A DNA stretch of 64,000 nucleotides from Oscillospiraceae bacterium (GTDB taxonomy: Bacteria; Bacillota; Clostridia; Oscillospirales; Acutalibacteraceae). Below are positions 9,375 through 18,338 of this stretch, piece by piece (position 1 is the stretch's first letter; the number at the start of each line of letters is the position of its first letter). The stretch is taken from positions 1 through 64,000 of the forward strand of contig SVOC01000016.1 of the NCBI GenBank assembly GCA_015066625.1, written 5' to 3'. A program made the position numbers and the translations under genes. Below the pieces are notes generated by a model that made no database searches, had not been told where the DNA came from, and was given only the letters and a program-made list of their open reading frames with translations.

Positions 9375-10673
9375 ATGGATAATATTTTCATCGGTTGGAG
9401 CGGAAATCAGAGTCTTGCAAAGGCTTTGGGCGAAGAAATAAACAGAAGCAGATCCTACAAGGCCATCGTCGGCGGCGGTACACCCACAAATATGTATATC
9501 GGCGCACAGGTGATTGATCAGATAAAAGAAAGTGACTATGCCCTGCTGCTTATGGAGAAAAAGGAAGGCGAGGCAATAAGTGCAAACCTTATGTTTGAAT
9601 TCGGCTACATACTTGCAAAAATGCCGGTCAACCGAATCTTCCTGGTGCTTATCAATATGGAAAGCACTGAGCTTGCAAGTGATATTCAGGGCACCTGGGT
9701 ATTCAAAACAAAAAATTTCGACAGAAACGAGAGAAATGAGGCTGATTTTGCACACGAGCTTTATGCTGATTTTGTGGAATTTGAGCAAAACCGCATGCTT
9801 GTCGGACAGAGCAATTATTTCGATTACATCGATCAGTGGGAGAAATGCTTCTCAGATCTCAAAACCGACAGCCGTATTTCTACCAACGACAGTGAATACA
9901 TAATCCTCGGTTGCCTTGCTGCGTATTATTATAATGATTACAAAGAGCTTCATGACCATCTCAACGCCATTAAATACGATGAGGCGGTAAGCAATATAGT
10001 GTATTTTGCAAAAGCGTATATAAGCATATTCCTGAACAGCGGCAATATGCGCTATCCGCTCAATGATGACCAGATGATGACCTGTAAGGATACCTTTGAA
10101 TCAATCCTTGAGCGTGAGCACACTCTTTCGCCGAAGCTTGACCGTATTCTGGACATCCTTGTTCACGATGCCTACGGACTTGCCTCTATGCTTTATCTTC
10201 GCAACGAGGATATCGATGAGGACGAACGCGAATACTTTGAATCCTTATGCGAAACGCATTGCCTTGAAGTGTTCAATCTTATCGGCGAATACCGTGAGCA
10301 ATTCAGCGATGACAACAAGGTGCTTATGAACCTTTTTGATGCATATATCTGCAATGATCTTGCAAAGTTTTATCAAAACAGGAGCGAAGAGGACAAGCAT
10401 GTGCAGTTTCTTGAGCGTTCGGTAAAATCACGCAAAGAGCTTTTTAAATCGGTACAGCTTCTATATCCTCAAAACCGTTTTCTTATTGAAAAAATTGAGC
10501 AGGAATACAATATTGCACTTGCCGATCAGTGCCGCTACATGAAAGATGCCGTTTTAAAGAAGATGACTGTGAAGAAGATTAAAAAGCGCCTTGACGAATG
10601 GGTAAATAATTATAACTCTATGCGTTCAATGCTTGAGCGCATAGAAGTAAACCTGAAAGCAACAGACGAATAA
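9375..10673 (+). CDS. TIR-like (predicted nucleotide-binding/NADase-type) protein with C-terminal alpha-helical repeat region
   Basis: N-terminal IFIGWSGNQSLAKALGEEI..., then AISANLMFEFGYILAKMPVNRIFLVLI resembling the (N)xxFExG(Y)xxxK motif of TIR-like domains; long helical C-terminus; strong RBS AAGGAGGG, 12 bp after the deaminase stop. Confidence 0.65.
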   Translation: MDNIFIGWSGNQSLAKALGEEINRSRSYKAIVGGGTPTNMYIGAQVIDQIKESDYALLLMEKKEGEAISANLMFEFGYILAKMPVNRIFLVLINMESTELASDIQGTWVFKTKNFDRNERNEADFAHELYADFVEFEQNRMLVGQSNYFDYIDQWEKCFSDLKTDSRISTNDSEYIILGCLAAYYYNDYKELHDHLNAIKYDEAVSNIVYFAKAYISIFLNSGNMRYPLNDDQMMTCKDTFESILEREHTLSPKLDRILDILVHDAYGLASMLYLRNEDIDEDEREYFESLCETHCLEVFNLIGEYREQFSDDNKVLMNLFDAYICNDLAKFYQNRSEEDKHVQFLERSVKSRKELFKSVQLLYPQNRFLIEKIEQEYNIALADQCRYMKDAVLKKMTVKKIKKRLDEWVNNYNSMRSMLERIEVNLKATDE

Positions 10674-10704
10674 ACACCATTCATCAGGCAATGGATTTAT
10701 AAAG

Positions 10705-10733
10705 AAAAAAGCTGTGCAATGCACAGCTTTTTT
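10705..10733. terminator. Bidirectional rho-independent terminator
   Basis: AAAAAAGCTGTGCAATGCACAGCTTTTTT. Confidence 0.85.
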
Positions 10734-10735
10734 GC

Positions 10736-12370
10736 TTATTTATTGTAATTTCTTGCGATTTTGAGAGTTGTTGTTTTGGGGAATTCTTCATCACGGACCT
10801 TAAATCTGCCGATATTCTTGAAGAGAGGCATTTCGCGGTTGAAGTTATCAACGTCGCCCTTTATTCTGCTTCTTGCATCGGGATAATCCTCTTCATTAAG
10901 GAAGAATTCGGCAACGATTCTGCCGTCTTCTTCATAAACAAGAACTTCTTTGACATAATCAATCCTGTAAAGCTTATCCTCCAATTCTTCGGGAGATACG
11001 TTCTTGCCGTTTGAAAGAACAATAAGATTCTTCTTTCTGCCAACCATAAAGAGGAAGCCGTCCTCATCGATTCTGCCGTGGTCGCCGGTGATAAGCCATT
11101 CTCCGTCAAAGGCTGCGGCTGTTGCTTCGGGTTCGTTATAGTAACCTGCCATAACATTTGTACCCCTTACGTAAATCTCGCCTACGCCGTCTTCATCGGG
11201 ATTGTTGATTTTGATTTCACAACAGTCAAGAGGTACACCTACACTGCCGAATTTACGCTTGCCGGGTCTGTTGCAGGTGATACCGGGCGAACATTCCGTC
11301 ATACCGTAGCCGTTGTAAACTTCGATACCGAAATCATGCATACCCTTTTCGTATTTGGGGTCAAGGTTTGCACCGCCGCATACAATCATATTGAGGTTGC
11401 CGCCAAGGTTATCGATAATTGTTTTGAAAATCTTCCGGCGTCTGTCAATACCAAGCTTCATAAGGAAGTTGCTGATTTTAAGACCCTTTTTGAGAATATC
11501 TTCTCTGCCCGTTCTTCTTGCTGTTTTCCAGATACGGTCATAAATTGTTTCAACAACAAGGGGCACACCCGAGAAGTTGTAGGGCTGAATCTTTTTGAGG
11601 TCGCTCTGAATACTGCCGATGCTGTCGCAAAGGTAACCCCACTGAGAAAGGATATATGATGAGAAAAGTGCGCTGACCCATGCATATGTATGGTTGAGAG
11701 GAAGGAAGCCTATAGCATGGCCGCCTGTATGTGCACGGCAGGCTGACGAACAGTTGCTTGCAATGTTGAAATGTGTAAGCATAACTCCCTTGCTCTTTGC
11801 TGTTGTGCCTGAGGTATATGCAATGCAGGCAAGGTCATCGGGCTTTACTTCAATATCTGCAAATGAGGTATCGCCTGCATCAAGTGCAGCCTGACCTTCT
11901 TTGAGATAATCCTCATAGTTATCGCTGATGTTGAAATAAACCATTTCGGGCATTGCGGGGTCTGCCTTGAAGCCCTCTGCCATTTCAATGAACTTTGAAG
12001 TAATGATAAGCGCGTCACAGTCACAGCGGATAAGCTGATCTGCAAGGTCTTCTGCAGGAAGCTTGCAATCCATAGGCACTGTAATGTTACCGCCTACGAG
12101 AGTTGCGTAATAAGCAACCATCCACTCATAGCAGTTTTCACCGATAATGGCAATTTTCTTTTTGCCGTCAAGACCTCTGAGCTTGAAGCAGGTACCCAGA
12201 GCGTTCATCTCGTTCCAGGTATCGTTGAAGGTTCTTGTGCATTCGTTCTTGTTCTTATCAAGGAACATATACTGTTTCTTGTCGCCGCCTTTTTGAGTAC
12301 CAACAACAACAATTTCTTTTATAGTCTTATATGTAGGCACTTCGGGTCTTGCAGATTTAATCTTCTTCAC
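10736..12370 (-). CDS. AMP-dependent synthetase / long-chain acyl-CoA ligase family
   Basis: AYTSGTTAKSKGVMLTH, YNGYGMTECSPG, ITGDHGRIDEDGFLFMVGRKKN. Confidence 0.9.
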   Translation of the reverse strand: MKKIKSARPEVPTYKTIKEIVVVGTQKGGDKKQYMFLDKNKNECTRTFNDTWNEMNALGTCFKLRGLDGKKKIAIIGENCYEWMVAYYATLVGGNITVPMDCKLPAEDLADQLIRCDCDALIITSKFIEMAEGFKADPAMPEMVYFNISDNYEDYLKEGQAALDAGDTSFADIEVKPDDLACIAYTSGTTAKSKGVMLTHFNIASNCSSACRAHTGGHAIGFLPLNHTYAWVSALFSSYILSQWGYLCDSIGSIQSDLKKIQPYNFSGVPLVVETIYDRIWKTARRTGREDILKKGLKISNFLMKLGIDRRRKIFKTIIDNLGGNLNMIVCGGANLDPKYEKGMHDFGIEVYNGYGMTECSPGITCNRPGKRKFGSVGVPLDCCEIKINNPDEDGVGEIYVRGTNVMAGYYNEPEATAAAFDGEWLITGDHGRIDEDGFLFMVGRKKNLIVLSNGKNVSPEELEDKLYRIDYVKEVLVYEEDGRIVAEFFLNEEDYPDARSRIKGDVDNFNREMPLFKNIGRFKVRDEEFPKTTTLKIARNYNK

Positions 12371-12525
12371 CGCAAATCACATCCTGTATCATTCCATATT
12401 TGTATACAAATTCAGTACTCCGTCCATTTTAGCACAAGAATATCTGTTTTTCAACAAAAAAGTATTGATTTTTTTCAGTCAATAAGGTATGATTATCTAA
12501 ATATGTAGTTTCAAAGGAGATTGCA

Positions 12526-13014
12526 ATGAGAATTTTTATTGTTTGCCTTATAGCATGGTTTATCGCACAGCTCATCAAGGTTATTATAAATTTCACAAAA
12601 TATATTATCGACAAAAAGAAAGGTCGCAAGGCAAAAAAGGTTACTCTTGAAACCCTTTTCAAGCTTGGCGGTATGCCCAGCTCACACACCGCAACTGTTA
12701 TTGCTCTTTGCGGCTGCATCGGTCTTCACAACGGCTTCAACTCCGATATTTTTGCCGTCAGCGGTGTATTTGCATTCATCACGATGTTTGACGCATTCAA
12801 GGTAAGACTTCCCGTAAGCAGACTTACCGACGCATTCAACCGTATTCAGGCAAAGGTATGCGGCGGTGAAGCAGAGGATGTCAAGAAGGTTGAAGGTCAC
12901 ACAATCCCCGAAATCATCGGCGGCTTCATCGTAGGTCTTTCGGTTGCACTGTTTATGGTCAAGGTTGTGGGCATCTATGAGCTTGAGCTCAACTTCTTCC
13001 CCTTTAATCTGTAA
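12526..13014 (+). CDS. Divergent PAP2 family protein (YuiD/DUF212-like)
   Basis: LFKLGGMPSSHTATVIAL and C-terminal GHTIPEIIGGFIVGLSVAL. Confidence 0.88.
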   Translation: MRIFIVCLIAWFIAQLIKVIINFTKYIIDKKKGRKAKKVTLETLFKLGGMPSSHTATVIALCGCIGLHNGFNSDIFAVSGVFAFITMFDAFKVRLPVSRLTDAFNRIQAKVCGGEAEDVKKVEGHTIPEIIGGFIVGLSVALFMVKVVGIYELELNFFPFNL

Positions 13015-13616
13015 TGAAGGTTTATTTTGTAAATATAACCGATGTTGAGGAAAATCTGTTTGACATATGGTATGACCGTATGGACAGCATAAAAAAAACC
13101 TCGGTTCTGAAAATGCAGTCGGAGCACAAAAGAAAACTCCGCATTGCGGCGGATATGCTGTGCAGAAAAGGTGTTTCGGAATTCTGCGGCATAGCCGAAA
13201 ATGAAATCGCAATCGGATACACTGCTGCGGGCAAGCCTTATGCGGAGGGGCTGCCCGTTAATTTCAGCATAAGCCACAGCGGAGATTATGCCGTATGTGC
13301 TGTTTCGGGCAGTGAAATCGGAATTGATGTTGAAAAAATACGCACCGTTCATCCCCGTGCACACGAAAAATTCTGCACTGAAAGCGAAGCACGGTACGTA
13401 AACGGTGAGGAAAACGGATTTTTCAAATTATGGACTCTCAAAGAAGCATATTTTAAGTGTACAGGCACAGGTCTTGGTGCAGATATAAAAGATGTTTCAT
13501 TTGAGATTAACGGGTCGGAAATAACTTGTTCCGAAAAAGGTTATGAATTCTCTTTTTTCCCCGTTAACGAAGATTATATATGCTCGATATGCAAAAAAGC
13601 GGAGCCGTTCATCTGA
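13014..13616 (+). CDS. 4'-phosphopantetheinyl transferase (Sfp-type)
   Basis: FSISHSGDYAVCAVS, IGIDVEKIR, FFKLWTLKEAYFKCTGTGL. Confidence 0.92.
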   Translation: MKVYFVNITDVEENLFDIWYDRMDSIKKTSVLKMQSEHKRKLRIAADMLCRKGVSEFCGIAENEIAIGYTAAGKPYAEGLPVNFSISHSGDYAVCAVSGSEIGIDVEKIRTVHPRAHEKFCTESEARYVNGEENGFFKLWTLKEAYFKCTGTGLGADIKDVSFEINGSEITCSEKGYEFSFFPVNEDYICSICKKAEPFI

Positions 13617-13640
13617 ACGGCTCCGTAATTTTTTTATTTT
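13594..13640. terminator. Bidirectional terminator overlapping the 3' end of the Sfp-type gene
   Basis: GGAGCCGTTCA-TC-TGAACGGCTCC followed by T-run; A-run on the other side. Confidence 0.85.
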
Positions 13641-14008
13641 ACTTTTGTAAGTACAAGTGCTTCGTTGTCGGGATCGGTAAGAGTAAGTGTATCGCCCTCA
13701 AACGCCATTGAATAAACCTTGGTCTGTGAAAGAATTGCCGTATCGGTAACGATTGTAATCAGGTCTTCGTTGATTGTGTAAGTAAAGTTTACATCAACAT
13801 CGATACCGCTGCTCAGAAGAGGCATACTGCCTGTTCCGTCCTCATTAAATGTATATTCTACATTGACGGAAGTGTTGAAAATGCCTGTTTCCACAGAGCC
13901 CTTCCATGTACCTACAATTTTCTGTTCGTTTGTTCCGCAGCCTGCAAAAAGCGTAAGTGCAAGGCAGAGAACAAGTGCTATGCCGATAACTTTTTTCATA
14001 ACAAACAC
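13634..14008 (-). CDS. Small lipoprotein, lipocalin/DUF5640-like
   Basis: Lipobox LTLFAGCG; IVGTWKGS...YTFNEDGTGSM. Confidence 0.65.
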   Translation of the reverse strand: MFVMKKVIGIALVLCLALTLFAGCGTNEQKIVGTWKGSVETGIFNTSVNVEYTFNEDGTGSMPLLSSGIDVDVNFTYTINEDLITIVTDTAILSQTKVYSMAFEGDTLTLTDPDNEALVLTKVK

Positions 14009-14062
14009 CTCATTTTTATTTGGTAATTTCAGTTTAGCACAAATATTTTGCCGTGTCTACAA

Positions 14063-15355
14063 TTATTTTGAAAGCTTGATTGTGTAAAGCCAGTGTGAAG
14101 AAACGGTATCGGGATTTATTGCAGGGAACACAACCTCTGCCTTGCCGCTGTTATTCACGATTTCAAGACGTGCATCGCTGCCCAGAAGGGTTGCTTTGAG
14201 GTCAGGGTCGTAATCAACAAGCTCCAGCACCTGCGAGCCGAAGGGGAAGCGGTTGATTATTGCATAAACAACGTCGCCCTTCTTAGTGTAATATACGCCC
14301 TGCTGTGCTGCCTTTGAGTAAATGCGTGTGCCGTAAATTGCATCGCCGTTAACGCCCAGCCATTCACCCATTTGGAGAAGTCTTTCTTCCATAATAACGG
14401 GAATTGTGCCGTCTGCGGCAGGACCTATGTTAAGCAGGAAATTGCCGCCCTTTGAAACAAGGTCGCAAAGAGTTTCAAGAAGCTCCTTTGCACTGAGGTA
14501 ATCCGCAAGGTCCTCGTTACGGTTGAAGCCGAAGGAACGGCCGATGCCGCGGCACTCCTCAAAGGGTCTGTCAAGCTCAATATCCTCAATACGCTTACCT
14601 GCCTCAATATAGCCGTATTCCGTTGTGAAGTTACCGCCCAAGTGACCTCTTGTTTCCTTGCCCCAACGGTCATTGGGAACGATTATATCCTTAACGCTTG
14701 ATTCGTTATAAAGCCACTGCAAAAACTCCGTTGAGTGCCATACGGATGAGGGATGCTCCCATTCGCCGTCGGTGAAGAGAGTGTTGGGCTGATATTTTTC
14801 AACAAGCTCCTTAAGCATGGGGATAAGATGCTCGAGAGCATACTGCTCGGGATTTTTCAGGTATGTGGGGTGGAACCATTCGTATACGGAATGATATACA
14901 CCGAAGCGAACATCGGTATCTGCCAGTGCATCCTTAAGCTCCTGCAGAAAATCTCTGTGAGGTCCCGTGTCAACGGTATTCCAGTTCCAGGCATAGTCGG
15001 ATTTATAGAGACAGTAACCGTCATGGTGCTTCGAAACGATGTTCATATACTTTGCGCCGCTCTTTTGAAATAGGTCTGCCCATTTTTTTGCATCAAAAAG
15101 CTCTGCCTTGAAGCCGCTTACAAAATCCTCATACCTTGCCTTATCGCCGTAAACACGGTTATGGAAAGCGTAAGCCTCGGTTTCTTTATCCTCAATCTGC
15201 ATCATATACCACTCGGCGTAATCCCCTTTTCTTGTGAAAGCGGGCACCGAATACAGACCCCAATGGATGAAGATACCGAACTTTGCATCGCTGAACCATT
15301 CGGGTACGGGTCGTTTGTTAAGAGATTCCCAATTATTTTCGTACATTTTTATCAC
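14063..15355 (-). CDS. Alpha-L-fucosidase (GH29)
   Basis: WFSDAKFGIFIHWGLYSVPAF, IVSKHHDGYCLY, NFLLNIGPAADGTIP. Confidence 0.93.
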   Translation of the reverse strand: MIKMYENNWESLNKRPVPEWFSDAKFGIFIHWGLYSVPAFTRKGDYAEWYMMQIEDKETEAYAFHNRVYGDKARYEDFVSGFKAELFDAKKWADLFQKSGAKYMNIVSKHHDGYCLYKSDYAWNWNTVDTGPHRDFLQELKDALADTDVRFGVYHSVYEWFHPTYLKNPEQYALEHLIPMLKELVEKYQPNTLFTDGEWEHPSSVWHSTEFLQWLYNESSVKDIIVPNDRWGKETRGHLGGNFTTEYGYIEAGKRIEDIELDRPFEECRGIGRSFGFNRNEDLADYLSAKELLETLCDLVSKGGNFLLNIGPAADGTIPVIMEERLLQMGEWLGVNGDAIYGTRIYSKAAQQGVYYTKKGDVVYAIINRFPFGSQVLELVDYDPDLKATLLGSDARLEIVNNSGKAEVVFPAINPDTVSSHWLYTIKLSK

Positions 15356-15394
15356 TCCGTTTTATAGGGTTATTCCGTGCTTGCGCCCGGAACA

Positions 15395-15516
15395 AGTGAA
15401 AAGTTAAGAGTGAACAGTGAAAAGTTTCGGATAGGCTACGCCTATGACCAATTATATAAATGGGTAAGGGCAAAGCCCTTCCTTAACTATTCACTTTTCA
15501 TTATTCACTATTCACT
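15395..15516. mobile_element. 122-bp MITE-like element, copy 1
   Basis: About 32-bp imperfect terminal inverted repeats (26/32 by eye), two internal hairpins; 116/122 identical to 36810-36931. Confidence 0.8.
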
Positions 15517-16051
15517 GATCATACAATTTGCCGTTCAAAAATTTCTTGTTGAGCACAAGCATAACCGCAGGTATGAGGATAAGCTGGAGAATTATCCCCG
15601 GCACCGCATTGACAAACGCACCCGCAATAAACATTTTGAATGTGAAGCCCCCAATCCCCAGCAAAAAGGTCTGGGCTATGCCCCAGATTATTCTGCCGCC
15701 CAGCATCGCCCCTAAAAGGCTGCCGTAAACGGGAAAAATGCCTCTGCCGTTTATTTTTCCGAAAAGAAAGCCCGAAATAAAGCCGTAGGCGGCAAGCTCA
15801 AAAGCCATTGACACCGCATTGGGGTACATAACGGGCATACCGAAAATTGCCGACCTCATAAGCGGGAGAATAAATCCCACAAGTATGCCGTACTGAGGTC
15901 CGCATATAAAACCGCAAAGCAGCACGGGAATATGCATAGGCAGAAGCATATTGCCGATTTTCTGAATCTGCCCCGTTACAAAAGGCAGGACTAAACCTAT
16001 TCCCAGGAAAAGTGCCGCAAGTATTAAATTCACAAGCTTCTTATTTTTCAT
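15512..16051 (-). CDS. ECF-type transporter S component
   Basis: Hydrophobic; GNMLLPMHIPVLLCGFICGPQYGILVGFILPLMRS; start chosen at MKNKKLVNL behind an AGAGG RBS. Confidence 0.78.
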   Translation of the reverse strand: MKNKKLVNLILAALFLGIGLVLPFVTGQIQKIGNMLLPMHIPVLLCGFICGPQYGILVGFILPLMRSAIFGMPVMYPNAVSMAFELAAYGFISGFLFGKINGRGIFPVYGSLLGAMLGGRIIWGIAQTFLLGIGGFTFKMFIAGAFVNAVPGIILQLILIPAVMLVLNKKFLNGKLYDQ

Positions 16052-17054
16052 TTGCATTCCTCTTTGCACCAAGCAGTGCTTCTGCCGAAAATGAAGGTAT
16101 TCTGCCAAGACCGTCGGGCCCCACATTAAGCAGATAATTTATACCCATTGAGTTGAGCCTTTCCCTTCGCTCAATTATTTCTTCGGAAGTTATCCAGCTT
16201 TGGTCATAATATTTGTAGCCCCATGAGCTGTTGAGGGTGCCTGCGGTTTCGTAAAGACCGTAGGGTGAATATTTGATACCGTCAATGCTGTTGGGGTCTG
16301 AATTTTCGATTACTTTGAATTCCGTGGGGTATTCGTTATCACCAAGCGAAACATAATCATAAGCTCCGTTGCCGATTCTTGAATTAATAAGGCAATCAGG
16401 CTGATATACTTTCACAAGGCGGTTGAGTTCAAGGCTCTGCTCCTTGGTGATTGTATGAGGCACATCAAACCAGATAAGGCACAAATCGCCGTAGCCCGTA
16501 AGAATTTCCTTGACCTGGGGCTTGATTTTTTCCTCAAAGCAGATTGAAAAATCCTTGCCTGCCCTGTCACGAAAATCCCAGTTATTATCCCAGGATGAAC
16601 CCGAGCAGCCGCTGAGATTTGTGTAACCTCCGCCGTGGGGATGATGCCAGTCAAGCTCCTGTGAGTAATAAAGCCCGAACTTGAGCCCGTATTTGTAGCA
16701 GGCTTCCGCAAGCTCTGCCGTAACATCTCTGCCGAAGGGCGTTGCATCAACGATGTTAAAGGGGTCTGCGGATTTGAACATTGCAAAGCCGTCGTGATGC
16801 TTTGAGGTGAAAACGAAATATTTCATTCCGCTGTCACGGGCAAGACGTATCCATTCATCCGCATTGAAATATATGGGGTTGAATATATCTGCAAGCCTTG
16901 AATATTCCGCATTGGGTATGGCAAGCCAGCTCTGAATCCATTCCGCATAGTCACGGACTCTTCTGCCTTTCCATTCGCCGCCGAGAAGGGAATAAAGACC
17001 CCAGTGAGCCATCATTCCGTAGCCTGCATTTTTGAACCATTCTCTGTTATCCAT
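16041..17054 (-). CDS. Alpha-L-fucosidase-like (GH29), second paralogue
   Basis: MDNREWFKNAGYGMMAHWGLYSLLGGEW, FTSKHHDGFAMF, INYLLNVGPDGLGRIP; start shortened because the longer ORF runs into aroF. Confidence 0.88.
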   Translation of the reverse strand: MDNREWFKNAGYGMMAHWGLYSLLGGEWKGRRVRDYAEWIQSWLAIPNAEYSRLADIFNPIYFNADEWIRLARDSGMKYFVFTSKHHDGFAMFKSADPFNIVDATPFGRDVTAELAEACYKYGLKFGLYYSQELDWHHPHGGGYTNLSGCSGSSWDNNWDFRDRAGKDFSICFEEKIKPQVKEILTGYGDLCLIWFDVPHTITKEQSLELNRLVKVYQPDCLINSRIGNGAYDYVSLGDNEYPTEFKVIENSDPNSIDGIKYSPYGLYETAGTLNSSWGYKYYDQSWITSEEIIERRERLNSMGINYLLNVGPDGLGRIPSFSAEALLGAKRNANEK

Positions 17055-17104
17055 AGTAAATTCCTCAAAAGCCCTCTTTTCCGTGAGTAAAAAGGACTCT
17101 TCTT

Positions 17105-18142
17105 TTAAAGCAGGTCCGCCAGGTCGTAAATAAGTCTTTCGGTCTTTTCCCAGCCCAGACAGGGGTCTGTAATCGATTTGCCGTAGATGCACTCGCCGAT
17201 TTTCTGAGCACCGTCCTCAATATAGCTTTCAATCATAAAGCCCTTGACAAGCTTTTTGACATCCGCATCGTGGCGGCAGCTGTGAAGCACTTCCTTGGCA
17301 ATTCTTATCTGTTCAAGATATTTTTTGCCCGAGTTTGCGTGGTTTGTATCAACAATTACACCGGGATTTGCAAGACCACTGTTTGCGTAAACCTCAGCAA
17401 GATGCACAAGGTCCTCGTAGTGATAATTGGGCAGCGACTGACCGTGCTTATTCACATAGCCTCTGAGAATTGCGTGAGCCTGAGGATTACCCTCGGAATG
17501 AACCTCCCAGCCTCTGTAAATGAAGGTATGCTTATGCTGTGCTGCGGTAATTGAATTCATCATAACCGAAATATCGCCGCTTGTGGGATTCTTCATGCCC
17601 ACGGGAATATCAAGACCGCTTGAAGTCAGTCTGTGCTGCTGATTTTCAACCGAGCGTGCACCGATTGCAACATAGGCAAGAATATCACTGAGATATCTGT
17701 AATTTTCGGGGTAAAGCATTTCATCCGCACAGGAGAAGCCTGTTTCTTTAAGAGCTCTCATATGAAGCTCTCTGATTGCAACGATGCCCTTATACATATC
17801 GGGCTTTTCGTTGGGATTGGGCTGATGAAGCATACCCTTGTATCCGTCGCCCGTAGTTCTGGGCTTGTTGGTGTAGATACGGGGAATAATGAAAATCTTA
17901 TCCTGCACCTTTTCCTGCACGGTGCGAAGGCGTGAAATATAATCAATAACGCTGTCCTCATTATCAGCCGAGCAAGGACCGATAACAAGCACAAGCTTAT
18001 CGCTTTTGCCTGTAAAAATATCCTTGATTTCTGCCGCTCTGTTTTTCACAACGGCTTCAAGCTCGTATGTAAGAGGGTATCGCTCCTTTACCTCCATGGG
18101 AATAGGAAGCTTTCTTTCAAAAATCATACTCATTTTTAACAC
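17105..18142 (-). CDS. aroF: 3-deoxy-7-phosphoheptulonate synthase (AroF/G/H type)
   Basis: LVIGPCSADNEDSVIDY, RIYTNKPRTTGDGYKGM, DTNHANSGKKYLEQ, GFMIESYIEDGAQ. Confidence 0.93.
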   Translation of the reverse strand: MLKMSMIFERKLPIPMEVKERYPLTYELEAVVKNRAAEIKDIFTGKSDKLVLVIGPCSADNEDSVIDYISRLRTVQEKVQDKIFIIPRIYTNKPRTTGDGYKGMLHQPNPNEKPDMYKGIVAIRELHMRALKETGFSCADEMLYPENYRYLSDILAYVAIGARSVENQQHRLTSSGLDIPVGMKNPTSGDISVMMNSITAAQHKHTFIYRGWEVHSEGNPQAHAILRGYVNKHGQSLPNYHYEDLVHLAEVYANSGLANPGVIVDTNHANSGKKYLEQIRIAKEVLHSCRHDADVKKLVKGFMIESYIEDGAQKIGECIYGKSITDPCLGWEKTERLIYDLADLL

Positions 18143-18168
18143 TTCTTTGCTGATGGAATTTGCGAAAT

Positions 18169-18221
18169 ATTATACACCGAATATTTGTAAATTTCAATAT
18201 TTTTGTGAATATTTATGCATA
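18169..18221 (-). promoter_or_regulatory. Promoter of DAHP synthase gene with an upstream ARG-box-like site
   Basis: Minus strand TTGAAA (18197-18192) - 17 bp - TATAAT (18174-18169); TATGCATAAATATTCACA at 18221-18204 fits WNTGAATWWWWATTCANW at 17/18. Confidence 0.5.
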
Positions 18222-18338
18222 TTTTTATAAATTGCTTTATTCAAAACACATTATATTCCGAAGGAATACATCATTCATCATGTGCGTGAGCACAAATCAT
18301 TTCACAAAGTATCCCAATCAAATTTTTTCTGTGTCATA

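Noticed and set aside
9162-9788. 208-aa minus-strand ORF across deaminase/TIR-like genes
   Set aside because: Cys/Phe-rich antisense translation, no RBS, opposite two good CDSs.
15377-15715. 112-aa plus-strand ORF
   Set aside because: Begins in and crosses the MITE and is antisense to the ECF S gene; no protein-like pattern.
14063-18142. Possible dedicated fucose-utilisation locus including aroF
   Set aside because: Two GH29 genes and an ECF S gene are co-oriented, but the DAHP synthase is a housekeeping enzyme and no fucose catabolic genes are visible; co-orientation alone is weak.
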